Counted from the stretch's first letter, positions 10,974 to 20,661 are shown. The stretch is 28,788 nt of DNA from Schoenoplectus triqueter (GCA_964058805.1 CAXKVV010000783.1:1-28788); one strand, 5' to 3'. A program made the numbers and translations. The notes: generated from the letters alone by a model not told the origin.

Positions 10974-12425
10974 CTCATATATATATTCATTATATCCTAA
11001 TTATCTTTTCTTATTAATTTTACTTTTATTATTATGTATATGTATATAAATACTTAACCTTATATTTAAATAAATTAGCAAAAATAGTTTAAAATAAATT
11101 AAAAAGAAAAAACTTAAAAGAAAAATTTAAGAATAAGAAGTAATTAAATTAAGAAAATTATTATCGTTTTATTACTGTGTTGGTGTTTTAATGTTCGGGA
11201 TCATACGCTGACTACCAAATCATTGGTGCCAATGCACCGATATCCCGAATCGGGGGCAGTCAGGGAATATAATCATTTCCCGATCTTTAAGTTTACGTTT
11301 TAATAATGGGTACCGCCAACCTTTCGGGGCGGCTGCCAATTCATTAGTCACATTTAAATTTAATCACTTTATTATTTTGGGACTTTTAGTCATTGGGCCT
11401 TATTTAGTTAACAAGAATCCTATTATATACTTTGAGTTGATTTGGTTGATTTGTTGGCCCAATAAGTAAGATTAAATTTGATGGATAGAAATGAACCTAA
11501 CCCCTTAACTGCACATTTCATTAGTCCGTATTAGTCCATTTATTTCCCCCTCCTAAGCCCATAAGTCCTTTCCAGCCCATTATAACCTAACAGCCCAGTA
11601 TTAAAGTGGGCCGCCTTTGTACAGCCCAAACCACAGAATTCCCATCCGACAGATCAAGCACAAGCCAAGCAACAAATCACAAACAACAACAACAGAGCAA
11701 GGTCCAAAGCTGTACCAGTAACTGGTACAGCCATACCGCCATCCTGGTATAGGCAACAAGGGTACAAATACATACATACGGCATAGGAGTGGTAACATGA
11801 ATACCAGTACAGGACAACCACAAGCGCCCCAAGAGAATTCACACAACAACCGATAGGAACAACCAACAGACAGTCCATATCACAAAATCAGAAACCCACA
11901 ACCGAAACAGCAAGGGTTAAACATGCGCTCAGGAACCCATTCCACAGCAACAATCAACTCATTTCAGACAAGCATTTACAAGCAACAACTAAACCAGTCA
12001 ACCAATCAAGGCAACAAGCAAAACCAGCATAGATGGAAAAGGGCAGATCGAAAACCAGATGGGGCCTCACCTCACTGGTACCAGTGGTACCAGTGTACCA
12101 AGGTACACCCAGTCCAGCTCTAGTTAGAATACTGGCAACCAGAACCAACCACAGCAAGAATCAACCACCAGAACCCACAATAGGAACAGGCAACAAAATC
12201 AGTTAGGGCTTTTACCAGTAAATGAGAGAACAAGCAACAGCGGGGTCAGAAAACAGCAAGGAGGGGTCAGGGCTGAGTTTCTCCAAGCGCCGGCCTTCCC
12301 GTCTCCCCCTTCCACTACAAACCCCTTACTCAAATTAAGTTCTGTTCTTATCAGTTTAATCTTTGGAAAGCCTCAACACATGAGAAGGAATGAGCAAAAA
12401 GGGGAAGCGAGGAGCAGGCCGAGCC

Positions 12426-12433
12426 TATAAAAA
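12426..12433 (+). promoter_or_regulatory. Candidate TATA box within the LTR
   Basis: TATAAAAA in the context GCCTATAAAAAGGGGCGG is a good plant TATA match and lies about 940 bp before the right end. If the LTR is in plus orientation it would be the U3 promoter. The minus-strand signals elsewhere argue the other way, so this is tentative. Confidence 0.3.
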
Positions 12434-12582
12434 GGGGCGGAGAAAAGCAAGTGCTGGTTAGGAAAAAAGGAAATCCGTACCATCTGACAAACCACAGTAA
12501 GGGGAGCGGGCATAAGGGGAGGTCGGCCACGCCGAGGTGACAGATAGGGAAGAAAGTCACGGTTAGGTGACGAGTCGCCCGA

Positions 12583-12796
12583 GAGAGAGAGAAAAGAGGC
12601 GGGCGTTTTATCGCCAGATACACAAAGAGTGAGAGCGGAGGAAACGAGGAAGAGAGCGTCGCCAGAGTGACAGAGAGCGGAAGTGGAAAGGACGGGGGAA
12701 AACGAAGTGACGGAACGGGGAAGAGAGAGAGCAGGGCATTAAATGCCATTCAAGAAGAGAGAGAGTGGGGGTAGAGAGAGAATAATGGGGAGAGAG
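12583..12796. repeat. GA-rich low-complexity tract
   Basis: Several (GA)n runs, such as GAGAGAGAGA at 12,583 and again near 12,722, 12,756 and 12,770, lie in a segment that is almost all purine on the plus strand. The long minus-strand open frame across 12,351-12,749 is a by-product of this pyrimidine bias and not a gene. Confidence 0.7.
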
Positions 12797-12909
12797 GGAA
12801 AGATGGATTTTCTGTGGAGATATCTGTGGTCTTTAGTGTGGCAGGAAAAAAATGGATTTTATTCTTTCTTGATTAATACATTTAAACAAAATTTGGATAT
12901 TTTGTTATT

Positions 12910-13350
12910 GTAAAGCTCATATATATATAAATATACATATATATTTATTATTATTATTATTTATTTTTATTTTTTTTCCTTTGTTAATCACAAACGGTTA
13001 AATGCATAACCCGTTACTAACATTTGGATTATAGGTATTTAATCATTTGCATGCTTGGATTTTAATTTATTTTGGGCGTTTATTTATATACTTAATGGAA
13101 GTAGTATATATATATATATATACGATTTCTTCTTTATTTATTTACTTATGAGTCATGAAATAATTTAAACCAGATCATTATACTTAAGTTTTGTTATTAC
13201 GTTATTTCTTAAATTGAAATTAGGTTTGGTGATTGCCCCTCTCCTCGTTATTAATATTTAATAAAAATATATTTATTTTATATTCCTTCTTATCGTTAGT
13301 AATATTTATTTTAATATTTAATAAAAATGTATATCTATATATATATATTT
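12910..13350. repeat. AT microsatellite runs near the right end of the LTR
   Basis: (TA)n and (ATT)n runs occur at about 12,920-12,960, 13,107-13,122 and 13,332-13,348. They are simple repeats with no coding capacity. Confidence 0.7.
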
Positions 13351-13366
13351 TTTTCATGGTTTAACA

Positions 13367-13371
13367 CGGGT
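13367..13371. repeat. Target-site duplication CGGGT, right copy
   Basis: It matches the copy at 8409-8413 and immediately follows the terminal CA of the inserted element. Confidence 0.85.
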
Positions 13372-13567
13372 TGTAATTAGGATCAACATGTGGTTGTGAT
13401 GGATAATATTGTTGTGATGGAATTTATTGATAATAAGGATGCGGAGGGTTAGGATTTTGTTGATTGTATGGGTTTGGAGGGTTAGAACGTGGCATTTCTT
13501 CACCAAAAATTTCAACGCTCAATCGATGTGTCATTTCTTCAGCTTGAGAGGGATTGAGAGATGCCAT
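13372..13567 (-). pseudogene. hAT transposase, N-terminal part (exon 2 start)
   Basis: The start ATG is at 13,567-13,565 and gives MASLNPSQAEEMTHRLS, followed by a Pro/Asn/Gln/Tyr-rich stretch (PPNPYNQQNPNPPHPYYQ) and PHVDPNYNP, where the LTR insertion cuts it. The same frame continues at 8408 as QITSFSAGQGS, so the two parts were one exon. Disordered N-termini of this composition are usual before the BED finger in plant hAT proteins. An in-frame TAA at 13,424-13,426 follows YYQ and is probably a CAA-to-TAA change. This start is chosen because it is the first ATG after a clean splice acceptor (13,577) and the leader exon contains no ATG. Confidence 0.75.
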
Positions 13568-13576
13568 TTGATATTG

Positions 13577-14004
13577 CTAAAAAAATATTAAAAAAATATA
13601 ATGAATGCTAAATTGACAAAAAATAATGATAAAAAATAATGTAACAAAAAAATAAGGAATATAATAGAAAAACAATGATAAATAAATAATGTAACAAAAA
13701 ATAAATAATGTAACAAAAAATAAATAATATAACAAAAAAACTAATTAAAATAAACTAATGATAAAAAAATAAAGAATGTAAATATTTATTTAAAAAACTT
13801 AATCATTAAATAATATTTTATAAAAAATAACTAATTATTATAAATTAAAAATATAAGTAATTACAAAAAATAAAGAATGTAATAAAAACTAATTAAAAGA
13901 AACGAATGGCAAAAAAAGAGTGTAAATATTTATTTAAAAAACTAATTACTAAAAAATATAAACTAATTATAAAATATAATATATACTAATAAGTAATAAC
14001 TAAC
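13577..14004 (-). other. 5' UTR intron of the hAT transposase gene (428 bp)
   Basis: On the minus strand the donor reads AAAAAAAG|GTTAGT (14,005/14,004) and the acceptor TTTTTTTAG|CAATATC (13,577/13,576), nine bases before the start codon. The intron is AT-rich and contains a short tandem repeat at 13,620-13,760. The prediction rests on consensus splice sites only. Confidence 0.6.
13620..13760. repeat. 20-bp tandem repeat, AAATAAATAATGTAACAAAA-like
   Basis: At least three adjacent copies of this unit lie at 13,680-13,740, with looser copies on both sides such as AATAATGTAACAAAA near 13,636. The array sits within the 5' UTR intron of the hAT gene. Confidence 0.75.
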
Positions 14005-14268
14005 CTTTTTTTGTCGAAATCGAAAGATTGTCGAAAGCTCGAAACGTTAAGACGAATTAACGATAGATAATATAACGAATTGCTAAATTGACAATAATAA
14101 CTAAATAACACTAATATAAATATTTTTAATTTTTTTTCTGGATAATGTAACAAAATTACTATAATAATATAATTAGAGAATTGCTAATATCAAAAGATTA
14201 ACGAATTAACGAGAGAGAGTTTGGTTTGGAAAATTGAGAAGAGAGATAGAGTGAAATTGTTTGTGTGA
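14005..14268 (-). other. Predicted untranslated leader exon of the hAT transposase
   Basis: It runs from about 30 bases below the TATA box to the predicted donor. There is no ATG in the sense direction anywhere in it, and it is rich in CTCT near the presumed start (CTCTATCTCTCTTCTC), as plant leaders often are. The transcription start is inferred from TATA spacing. Confidence 0.5.
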
Positions 14269-14291
14269 GGATATGAGATGAAATGGGGTGG

Positions 14292-14299
14292 TATTTATA
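14292..14299 (-). promoter_or_regulatory. TATA box of the hAT transposase gene
   Basis: TATAAATA on the minus strand, followed by ACCACCCCATTTC and a CT-rich leader. Its place between the subterminal repeats and the leader is what a transposase promoter should have. Confidence 0.6.
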
Positions 14300-14344
14300 G
14301 GAAAAATTTTGAATTATGATTTTTTATTTTTTTTATTTTTTTGA

Positions 14345-14600
14345 ATTTTTTTGAATAACAGCGGGTTTAACGGGTCGGACGGGTTTGATTCCCGGGTCGG
14401 GTCGGGGCAGGTCGGGCACGGGTTATCCCGGGTTTGGCGGGTCAGGTCGGGTCTAGCACGAGTTTTTTTAAATTTTTTTGTCCGCGCCTGTGCTAGACCC
14501 ACCGGTTCTAACGGGTCACGGGTCCGACGGATTTGAGCACGGGACGGATCGGGGCGGGTCACGGCCACGGATCGGACGGGTCGGATCTGACCCGGTCGGA
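14345..14600. repeat. hAT subterminal repeat block (GGGTCGGGTC-type)
   Basis: More than ten copies of CGGGTC or its variants occur here, mostly in one orientation, with the reverse form (GACCCG) near 14,590. Dense short motifs at hAT ends are the usual binding sites for the BED-finger transposase. The block includes a perfect 11-bp inverted repeat, GGGTCTAGCAC (14,449-14,459) and GTGCTAGACCC (14,490-14,500), around a 30-bp T-rich loop. The open frames on both strands here are by-products of the repeat. Confidence 0.75.
14394..14422 (+). other. G-quadruplex-type motif in the subterminal block
   Basis: G-runs at 14,394-96, 14,399-401, 14,404-07, 14,414-16 and 14,420-22 are separated by 2, 2, 6 and 3 bases. 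This meets the usual pattern for a quadruplex, but formation is not shown by sequence alone. Confidence 0.55.
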
Positions 14601-15048
14601 TTTTTTTAATACTCTATCCAGAATGAATTGGACAGGACTCTTCATTTCATAACTCTTACTCGTAGATAACAAATTGTGGTCGCATCACTTCCGGTATGGT
14701 TTCGACAAGCAGGAGTTAACTACGGGCAGTGCGCCGAATCTGACTCCCTCAACAAAATCGGTCCGTCAGTCCATCCAACTATTTTCATTGGATAATGGGT
14801 AGCCGTCAACTCCTTTTGGCTTTTGCGAAGGAACAACAAAAAAAAACGTTAGCAAGTACATAAGCTACAAGCTAGAGGCCTAGAGGCTAGAGCGGACCAC
14901 TACTTATCATTCATAGTTCGCAGGAGCACTTCAAATAGTAAATAAAGACTAATACCAATATCATCATTACCCTTCACTCTTTACTTTTCCTCACGGTCTC
15001 TCTGTTATGACTCCAACTCTGCTGTTCTTCGCGTATAAAAATGGAATT
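14601..15048. other. Intergenic DNA with moderate GC, no gene recognised
   Basis: GC is higher than in the surroundings, and GCGTATAAAAATGG at about 15,031-15,044 looks like a TATA box. A MITE starts directly after it and no coding exon follows. It could be a leftover promoter, but I cannot support a gene. Confidence 0.4.
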
Positions 15049-15345
15049 CCGTTATTTATTTTAAAAATTTTAAATAAATTTAAAAATAGGAAAAAATATA
15101 AATATATTTTTTTATTCATAAATTGATAGTCCGTCGAATTTTATGTAATTTATTAACGTTTGATAGTCTATCAAATATTATTAATTTAGAACCATTATAG
15201 ATATTAATGAAGGACCGTTAAATTTGATCATCTTTGATGAAGTATTAAACTTTAATAAAATTACATCAAATTTAAAAAGTTATCAATCTACAAGCAAAAT
15301 ATATATCTATAATTTTTTAATTTTTTAAAATAAGTAATGATACCT
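15049..15345. mobile_element. Foldback MITE, family A copy 2
   Basis: The left end TTATTTATTTTAAAAATTTT pairs with the right-end AAATTTTTTAA…AAATAAGTAA region. The arms carry ATTGATAGTCCGTCGAATTT against ATCAATCTACAAGC-type sequence. The middle (TTTATGTAATTTATTAACG followed by TTTGATAGTCTATCAAA) closely matches the elements at 5,484 and 23,394. No coding potential. Confidence 0.7.
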
Positions 15346-16207
15346 TATTCTTCTTAATCTTTTACCAGAGTAACAGCAAATTTTCTCTTCTAACGGACTC
15401 CAATTTTGAGAGAATTATGTTGATATCTTTAATTGTAATGCGAGTGCAATCAGGTCAAGGTTTGAGACCATCTAATTGTTTGCTATTTACTTTAAATTAA
15501 TACATGTTGACAAGCTGTTACCTATTTATTTTTATAAAAAAAAGTAGGGGTAGAAACATAAGAGACACAACCATACCAACTGAAAGGGTTATTGGAAGTT
15601 GGCGCAATACATGATTCTAACTTATAGAATACACCAGCACATAACGGATAGTATTGTTCCAATTTGTTTCGAGAACAGACCAACTTTTCATCATAATATC
15701 GTTATCTACAAATTAATCATACCAAATATAGGAGGTTTGAAAATATTCGGAGTAAAAATTTAATACAAACCAAATACCTTGTTGGAAAGAGGGTAGTGGG
15801 ATCAAATAATTAACTTCATATTTAGAAATAATATACTAATTGAAACAAACAGGGTTCAATTTTATTCCACATAATTACTTGTGTGTTCGGTTATTCTTTC
15901 CAACTAGTAATACCTTACAGAAGTAAACATAAATTAATTAAAAGTACAGTTGAAAAGAAAGCAAGTTTGAGTCTCAGATTTCAAGTCCAAACTTTGTTTT
16001 AGCTTCCTACGAGTCCAAACTTTGTAATGAGTAGGAAAGCAAGTTAATTAATTTCGCAAACATTTTTAACAAGTATTAGAATTATGACAGCTCAGGGGTA
16101 GATAACTGCTGGAGTTGGTGCAATATATAGTTCTAACTTTGATTTGGACTATTGATGAGATGCAAGTGAATAATTGGGATGTCATTATATGTAAAAGATA
16201 AATATAT
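15346..16207. other. Intergenic DNA, nothing recognised
   Basis: Phrases like TTTGTTTCGAGAACAG and GTGTGTTCGGTTATTC suggest further worn MITE ends, but no paired ends could be established. GAGTCTCAGATTTCAAGTCC-like text near 15,970-16,030 repeats weakly (GTCCAAACTTTG twice). Confidence 0.4.
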
Positions 16208-16426
16208 AGGGTATGTTTGACATTTCATGAAATAGAAATAATATTATTATTCCGACCAATTAATTTATCAAATAAATTTTAGATTGAGTAAAAAAGTGCG
16301 GAAGAGTGCTGATTCGGTATATCAAACTATAGGTAGTATACTGGTTTCGTTTTCGTCATAATAGCGATTCTTGTTTGATTATATTATATTATATTATGAT
16401 TATGATTATATTATTTAGTGCCGTTC
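16208..16426. mobile_element. PIF/Harbinger-like MITE, left part, copy 1
   Basis: It starts AGGGTATGTTTGACATTTC and is collinear with the element at 20,665 for about 210 bp: shared phrases include TTATTCCGAC, AATTAATTT, AAATTTTAGA, AGAGTGCT and GGTATATCAA, then the same change into GATTATATTATATTATATTATGAT-type simple repeat. The right half is missing after about 16,426. The class is inferred from the more complete copy. Confidence 0.65.
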
Positions 16427-17852
16427 ACCACCAGTTTTGTTTTGTTTCACTTTTTGTCGTTTTATTCATTTATTTACTAATTTGTTTTTTTGTGTTACGG
16501 TATCTAGGCACAAGAATTTATTTTTTATTTTTTTTCTCCTTAAATTATGAATAATTAATTAACGGTTAGTTTGGACTTGGGTTATTCGATTTTTTTTTAT
16601 AAGAGACATCGATTTCGACCAATATTTTATTTCCTTCTCAAAACTGAAGAATAGTTAACGCTTTAATGGCAAAAACAATGGAAGGTCAGCGAGAAAAGAA
16701 AGCAGACAAATTAATAGCTTTAATAAATTAATTAGAACTATATGTTTACTTCATAGAAAAATATAATGTCGAAGAACTAATCTATCAACTTTTGCCTAAT
16801 TGAAAAATAGACTTAGAAAGTCTTGAGCATATGAAATACTTAATGTTAATACAAGTTTGAAGATATACCTTTTCATCATAAGTCATAAATATGATATTTC
16901 TTTTAGTTGAATATTTACAAAGTTTTTTTTCGAAAAAATGATCGATTTTTTTTAAAGATGATTGATATTTTTTTCTCAATGTTAATACTTCATTAAAATA
17001 TAGAGTTTAAGATCCGTCATTTATTATTTTTTCTTACTTACATGATGATTAAGAAAATAAAATACAGTAAGAAGATTTTTATCTATTTTTTTACATGAAT
17101 AAATGATTGTGACAATGCGAATTTTTAATATTTATGCACTTCTAATGTTAATTTTTAATAATGCGAATTAAATCAATGACGAATGAGAAAAAAATTCTTC
17201 ACCATAATGCGAGAAATTAAAGTTAAAAAAATCTTCATTGTAATAATTATTATAATTATTCATTTATTCGAATAAATGTTAATTATAATTATTAATTATT
17301 TTAGTAAATATTAATTAATTAGCTTTATTAAATATTAACTAGTTAGTTTTATTAAATATTATTTATAATTACTAATTAGTCAGGTTTATTAGATAGGAAA
17401 TGTCGTATCAGCGCAGCACACTAAACTATCTATACATTCGATGACAGAACGTTGTATTTGTATAAATCATAATGCACACTTTTATAACGAAATATTTCAA
17501 TATATGCACAAAATTTGTAAAAAAATTTATAAAAATATGGTTCAAGTCATTTGCTTTATAATGAATAATAATAAAAAGATTTCTTGAGAAAAAATGGTGG
17601 GGAATAATCTAAAATAAATGTGCCGGTTTGGTCATGCTCAACCCCAAACACATTGCTTTGAGGTACAAGTCATCTCCATAAACTGAATTTCATAAGTTTA
17701 AATGTGCTAGTTTGGCCATGCAGCCATGCTCATCGTTACTCCCTCAATTCATTCCTCATGGGATCCACCAAGCTGCCATATGCCAGAAAAATAGATCAGA
17801 GGATTTCCGTCCGAGGAAACTGAAGAAAAAAATAAGCGTTTGCGGGTTATCA
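16427..17852. other. AT-rich intergenic DNA
   Basis: No gene is seen. At 17,240-17,390 there is a palindromic AT tract with about three 24-bp repeats of AAATATTAATTAATTAGCTTTATT type. The remainder is unassigned. Confidence 0.45.
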
Positions 17853-18023
17853 GGGAGTTCACATCCTTTATGATATTATAAATTTTAAGATTGTTCGGAT
17901 TTAAATATAAATAATTCTCTAAATCTAAATACTGTCCGTTGTACTGTTTTTTCTGATTGTAATATTGTTCATGTGAGAAAAGCTGATAACTATAAAATTT
18001 ATAGTATCACAGAAGACGAGACC
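17853..18023. mobile_element. Possible short foldback MITE (about 170 bp)
   Basis: GGGAGTTCACATCC…GATATTATAAATTTTA on the left pairs with the inverted TAAAATTTATAGTATC…GACGAGACCC on the right. The loop contains no coding sequence. End pairing is imperfect and the flanks (GTTATCA, ATTAACA) match only partly, so border and class are tentative. Confidence 0.4.
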
Positions 18024-18795
18024 CATTAACAGGGACTAAAAATTAATTATATTTGTAAATCTCAGATTCATGTTTAACTTTTATATTCATGAACAATTAA
18101 TAGATGTAAAATTAATTATGCTTGATAAAAAACTATGACTGTAAATAATTTATACAAAATTAAAATCGTAGAAATATTATGTTCGTTAATAATACAAAAT
18201 TTTATATTAAATTCAACGCAACTCGAGATTATTTAGTAAACAATCGATTGCTGAAATTATTATTGTTATTATCGTTTATCATCGTTGTTGTTTGCCTCTG
18301 AGGCATTAACCCGCCGGACACAATTTCTCCAAATTATCATAGATATATTTAGTTATGATATGATGACAACTTTTTAACTCACTTCAAATAAATTGACTTG
18401 GCGTAAAAAAGAATGTCGTAGTAAAGAACCTTGCCAACCAACTAGCTAACCAATATTTCTCTACTTGCTTCGGAAATCACACACATATACAAAATTTCAG
18501 AAAGAAAAGAATAATGAATGTAATGTAAGGGTGAACCTTTTTGCTTACTGAAATTATCAAAAGCTGAGTCCATGACCGTCTATTAGCCTATCACCACAAG
18601 GGTGCTCTACACTCTATACTAAGCTACATTCAGGGGCTGGGTTTTCGCCTTGGTGGGCCCCGGGCATGACCCTCTTGTCATTTTCTTATGGAGAGCATTG
18701 CTTCCGATTGTAATTTCAATTTTGCTTTGTTTCATTTTGTAGTCTTCTTTTGCATCTTCTACCTTGATCCTTGGTCTATATATCCTTGCAGTTGC
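18024..18795. other. Intergenic DNA, nothing recognised
   Basis: There is a small GC pocket at 18,630-18,680 (TTGGTGGGCCCCGGGC) with no open frame of note. No gene, RNA or repeat is supported. Confidence 0.45.
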
Positions 18796-18803
18796 AGTAC
18801 ATC
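18796..18803. repeat. 8-bp target-site duplication AGTACATC, left copy
   Basis: Identical to 18,964-18,971 on the other side of the small hAT element. The 8-bp length is diagnostic of the hAT superfamily. Confidence 0.85.
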
Positions 18804-18963
18804 CAGAGACGAATTCAAGGTAGGCGCCGGTCGGTGCCCGGGCATCCCTCAGTTCACTAAAAAATAAATATCATATGATAAGAATGTTTTTTTTCTTTTG
18901 ATCCGAATATTCTATTTATTTGAATCGAACACCCCCTATCGATCATTTCTGGCTCCACCCCTG
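18804..18963. mobile_element. hAT MITE, 160 bp, with perfect target duplication
   Basis: The left end CAGAGACGAATTCAAGG and the right end read inward, CAGGGGTGGAGCCAGAA, are both variants of the CAGGGGCGGAnCCAG terminal repeat common on plant hAT elements. The perfect 8-bp AGTACATC duplication on both sides fixes the borders. The inside is an AT-rich spacer between two GC-richer ends (GGCGCCGGTCGGTGCCCGGG at left) without coding capacity. The left end has drifted more than the right. Confidence 0.9.
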
Positions 18964-18971
18964 AGTACATC
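18964..18971. repeat. 8-bp target-site duplication AGTACATC, right copy
   Basis: Matches the left copy at 18,796-18,803 exactly. Confidence 0.85.
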
Positions 18972-19676
18972 CACCGAGAGGATCAAATATATATTTTGGC
19001 CGGAGATGATAAAGATGATTAATTTTACCTTTAATTAACAAATGATTTCTAATTTGAAAATTGACATATGGTTCTTTTATATTAAGTTTTCATGAAATAT
19101 TCAATAGCAACTAAATTGTATCGAATTAGAGAAATGCCTCGCGCTGCTTCGACAATTATTTAAAGCATAAAAATATAATTAAAAAACACAAAATAAAAAA
19201 AATATTATATCATCTGAAAATATATTTTTTTATATTACAGCACAAAATGTTTTCTCCTTGTGTGCATATATATGTAAAGAGAGACTGTACAAAAGCTAAG
19301 ATAATACTAACAATGACAGTTCGATATTTATACCTAAATAATTTAAGATTCGAAACTCTTTTCCCATAAAAAAACATTTAAAAATTAAGAAATGAAGACA
19401 AAATTTATTGAGTTGCCTTTAAAATAAAATTAAAAAAATATATTATAGGAAAATAAACTATTTGTGTGAGAGGAGTAAAAGGAAATGCAACAAAATTACT
19501 TATCTCAGTTGCAAAATTTTATTTTCATTCTTTTTATGACTCTGATGGAGATGGGATGGGAGCAAAAAAAATGTAAAAACATATTGGATATGACACATGT
19601 GAGTGAGAAAGTTAAATAGAATTGAAGTATCGGTTTAAAAATGAGTTTTAGTTGATAAATTTATTAGGGTTTATTT
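18972..19676. other. AT-rich intergenic DNA, nothing recognised
   Basis: No coding or repeat signature that I can support. Confidence 0.45.
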
Positions 19677-20003
19677 TAGGGGTGTAAATTCTTAACCCGT
19701 TCCGAATTCGACCCGGCATGATTCGAAAATAAATGAATCGGGTATGGATTTAATTTTTTTGACCCGAATCGGGTTGGGTCGGGTCACTAATTAAGATTAA
19801 TTATAAATTAATTGATATTTTATTACTTAAAATTATATAAAAATAATTAATAAATATTTAATTATTTTACACGAGTCAGGTAGAGTCAACTCGTGTCCCA
19901 TCGGGTCAGATATAGAGCAAGATTTTTTGACTCGAATTTAATTAAGTCAGATCAAGAAAAATAATAAAATAACATGATCCAACCCAACCTATCAACAACC
20001 CTA
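19677..20003. mobile_element. Older hAT MITE, 327 bp, with CGGGTC/GACCCG subterminal motifs
   Basis: The left end is TAGGGGTGTAAATTC and the right end read inward is TAGGGTTGTTGATAGG. The flanking octamers GTTTATTT (19,669-19,676) and GCTTATAT (20,004-20,011) agree at 6 of 8 positions, consistent with a worn hAT duplication. Motifs such as ATCGGGTTGGGTCGGGTC lie inside the left end and ATCGGGTCAG with AACCCAACC inside the right. They resemble the subterminal block of the broken hAT at 14,345-14,600, so that kind of element may have mobilised it. No coding capacity. Confidence 0.75.
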
Positions 20004-20011
20004 GCTTATAT

Positions 20012-20661
20012 TCCACTTACATATATGTCCGACGAATTTCAGTTTTTAAAATCATCCATGTATATTATACATATAATATCTCATCTCCAGAATAATCTAG
20101 CGTTCTTCATAAATCATTCTTTATAATATTCTAGAGCTATCTGTGTGTGCGCTTAGAACCGGAGGAAAAAATATTTGGATGATTTGGTAAATAATGTATA
20201 TAGCACTGTTGCAATACTGGAGAGATACCGTACAATAGTGATACTGATAAAGAGATTTAAATATTATATTTTAGATGTAATTTAATTTCAAAACTTAGTT
20301 TTTTAGTTCTAATTAGAGTTAATTATGTTTAGATTAAGTTCAAAATACTATCTAGTTTTTATTGATTTCTCAGATTTAGGTTCAAATTCATAAAAAAATG
20401 AAGAATAACGATGCAAATCGGTGGCAAAATGGACAACGAACGAGAAAGATACAAGTTTTTCAGTCCATTTGGGTTTCCGTGCAGACCCCCTGCGCCCTGA
20501 GAATAAGCTGGCATGCAGATTGAAACATAGAAGTTATTTTCTAGACCTTTCATGCGGACCCCTGTGCGGCCTCAGTTCAGATCCGCACATGATTATATAG
20601 GACAGTTTCAGTCTAATCTCCTGATGATTATTTTTAATTTTTATCTTTCTGAGAAATTCAC
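20012..20661. other. Intergenic DNA, nothing recognised
   Basis: The 64-codon minus-strand open frame at 20,359-20,553 has no recognisable motif. No repeats are supported. Confidence 0.4.

Larger units (their letters stand above)
8414..13366. mobile_element. Solo LTR or large LTR fragment, 4,953 bp, inserted in the hAT gene
   Basis: The insertion starts TGTCACACCCC and ends TTTAACA, giving the TG...CA ends of an LTR, and it is bounded by perfect 5-bp duplications (CGGGT). I saw no second copy of either end inside it, and no gag, protease, reverse transcriptase or integrase motif, so it is most simply a solo LTR left by recombination between two LTRs. LTRs of this size are known in some plant Ty3/gypsy lineages (Tekay/Del, Tat/Ogre). 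A LARD-type derivative is the alternative. Orientation is not settled: GGGGTGTGACA read on the minus strand is a common LTR 3' end, which favours minus, while a good TATAAAAAGG lies on the plus strand at 12,427. The left half is moderately GC with short tandem repeats, 10,440-11,160 is AT-rich, and 11,600-12,790 is strongly strand-biased. Confidence 0.75.
7285..14600 (-). mobile_element. Broken autonomous-type hAT transposon interrupted by an LTR element
   Basis: Reading on the minus strand, the element shows a G/C-rich subterminal repeat block (14,345-14,600), a TATA box (14,292-14,299), a 5' UTR with one intron, and a transposase gene that stops abruptly near 7,285. The element is cut in two by a 4,953-bp insertion. 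Terminal inverted repeats of about 10-15 bp and an 8-bp target duplication would be expected. I could not find either at 7,285 or 14,600, so both ends appear truncated or worn. Stops and frameshifts in the transposase show it is inactive. Confidence 0.8.

Noticed and set aside
11601..12157. Several Cys/Tyr-rich minus-strand and Gln-rich plus-strand open frames
   Set aside because: They overlap each other in the AC-skewed part of the LTR, and none has a recognisable motif.
12351..12749. 132-codon minus-strand open frame rich in Leu, Pro, Phe and Ser
   Set aside because: It lies in a purine-biased tract. The frame is open because the minus strand is nearly all pyrimidine, and it has no domain pattern.
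8414..13366. Complete LTR retrotransposon
   Set aside because: No internal second LTR, primer-binding site, gag or pol motif could be found.
14314..14568. Open frames on both strands with Arg/Pro/Asp repeats
   Set aside because: They are translations of the CGGGTC subterminal repeat of the hAT element.
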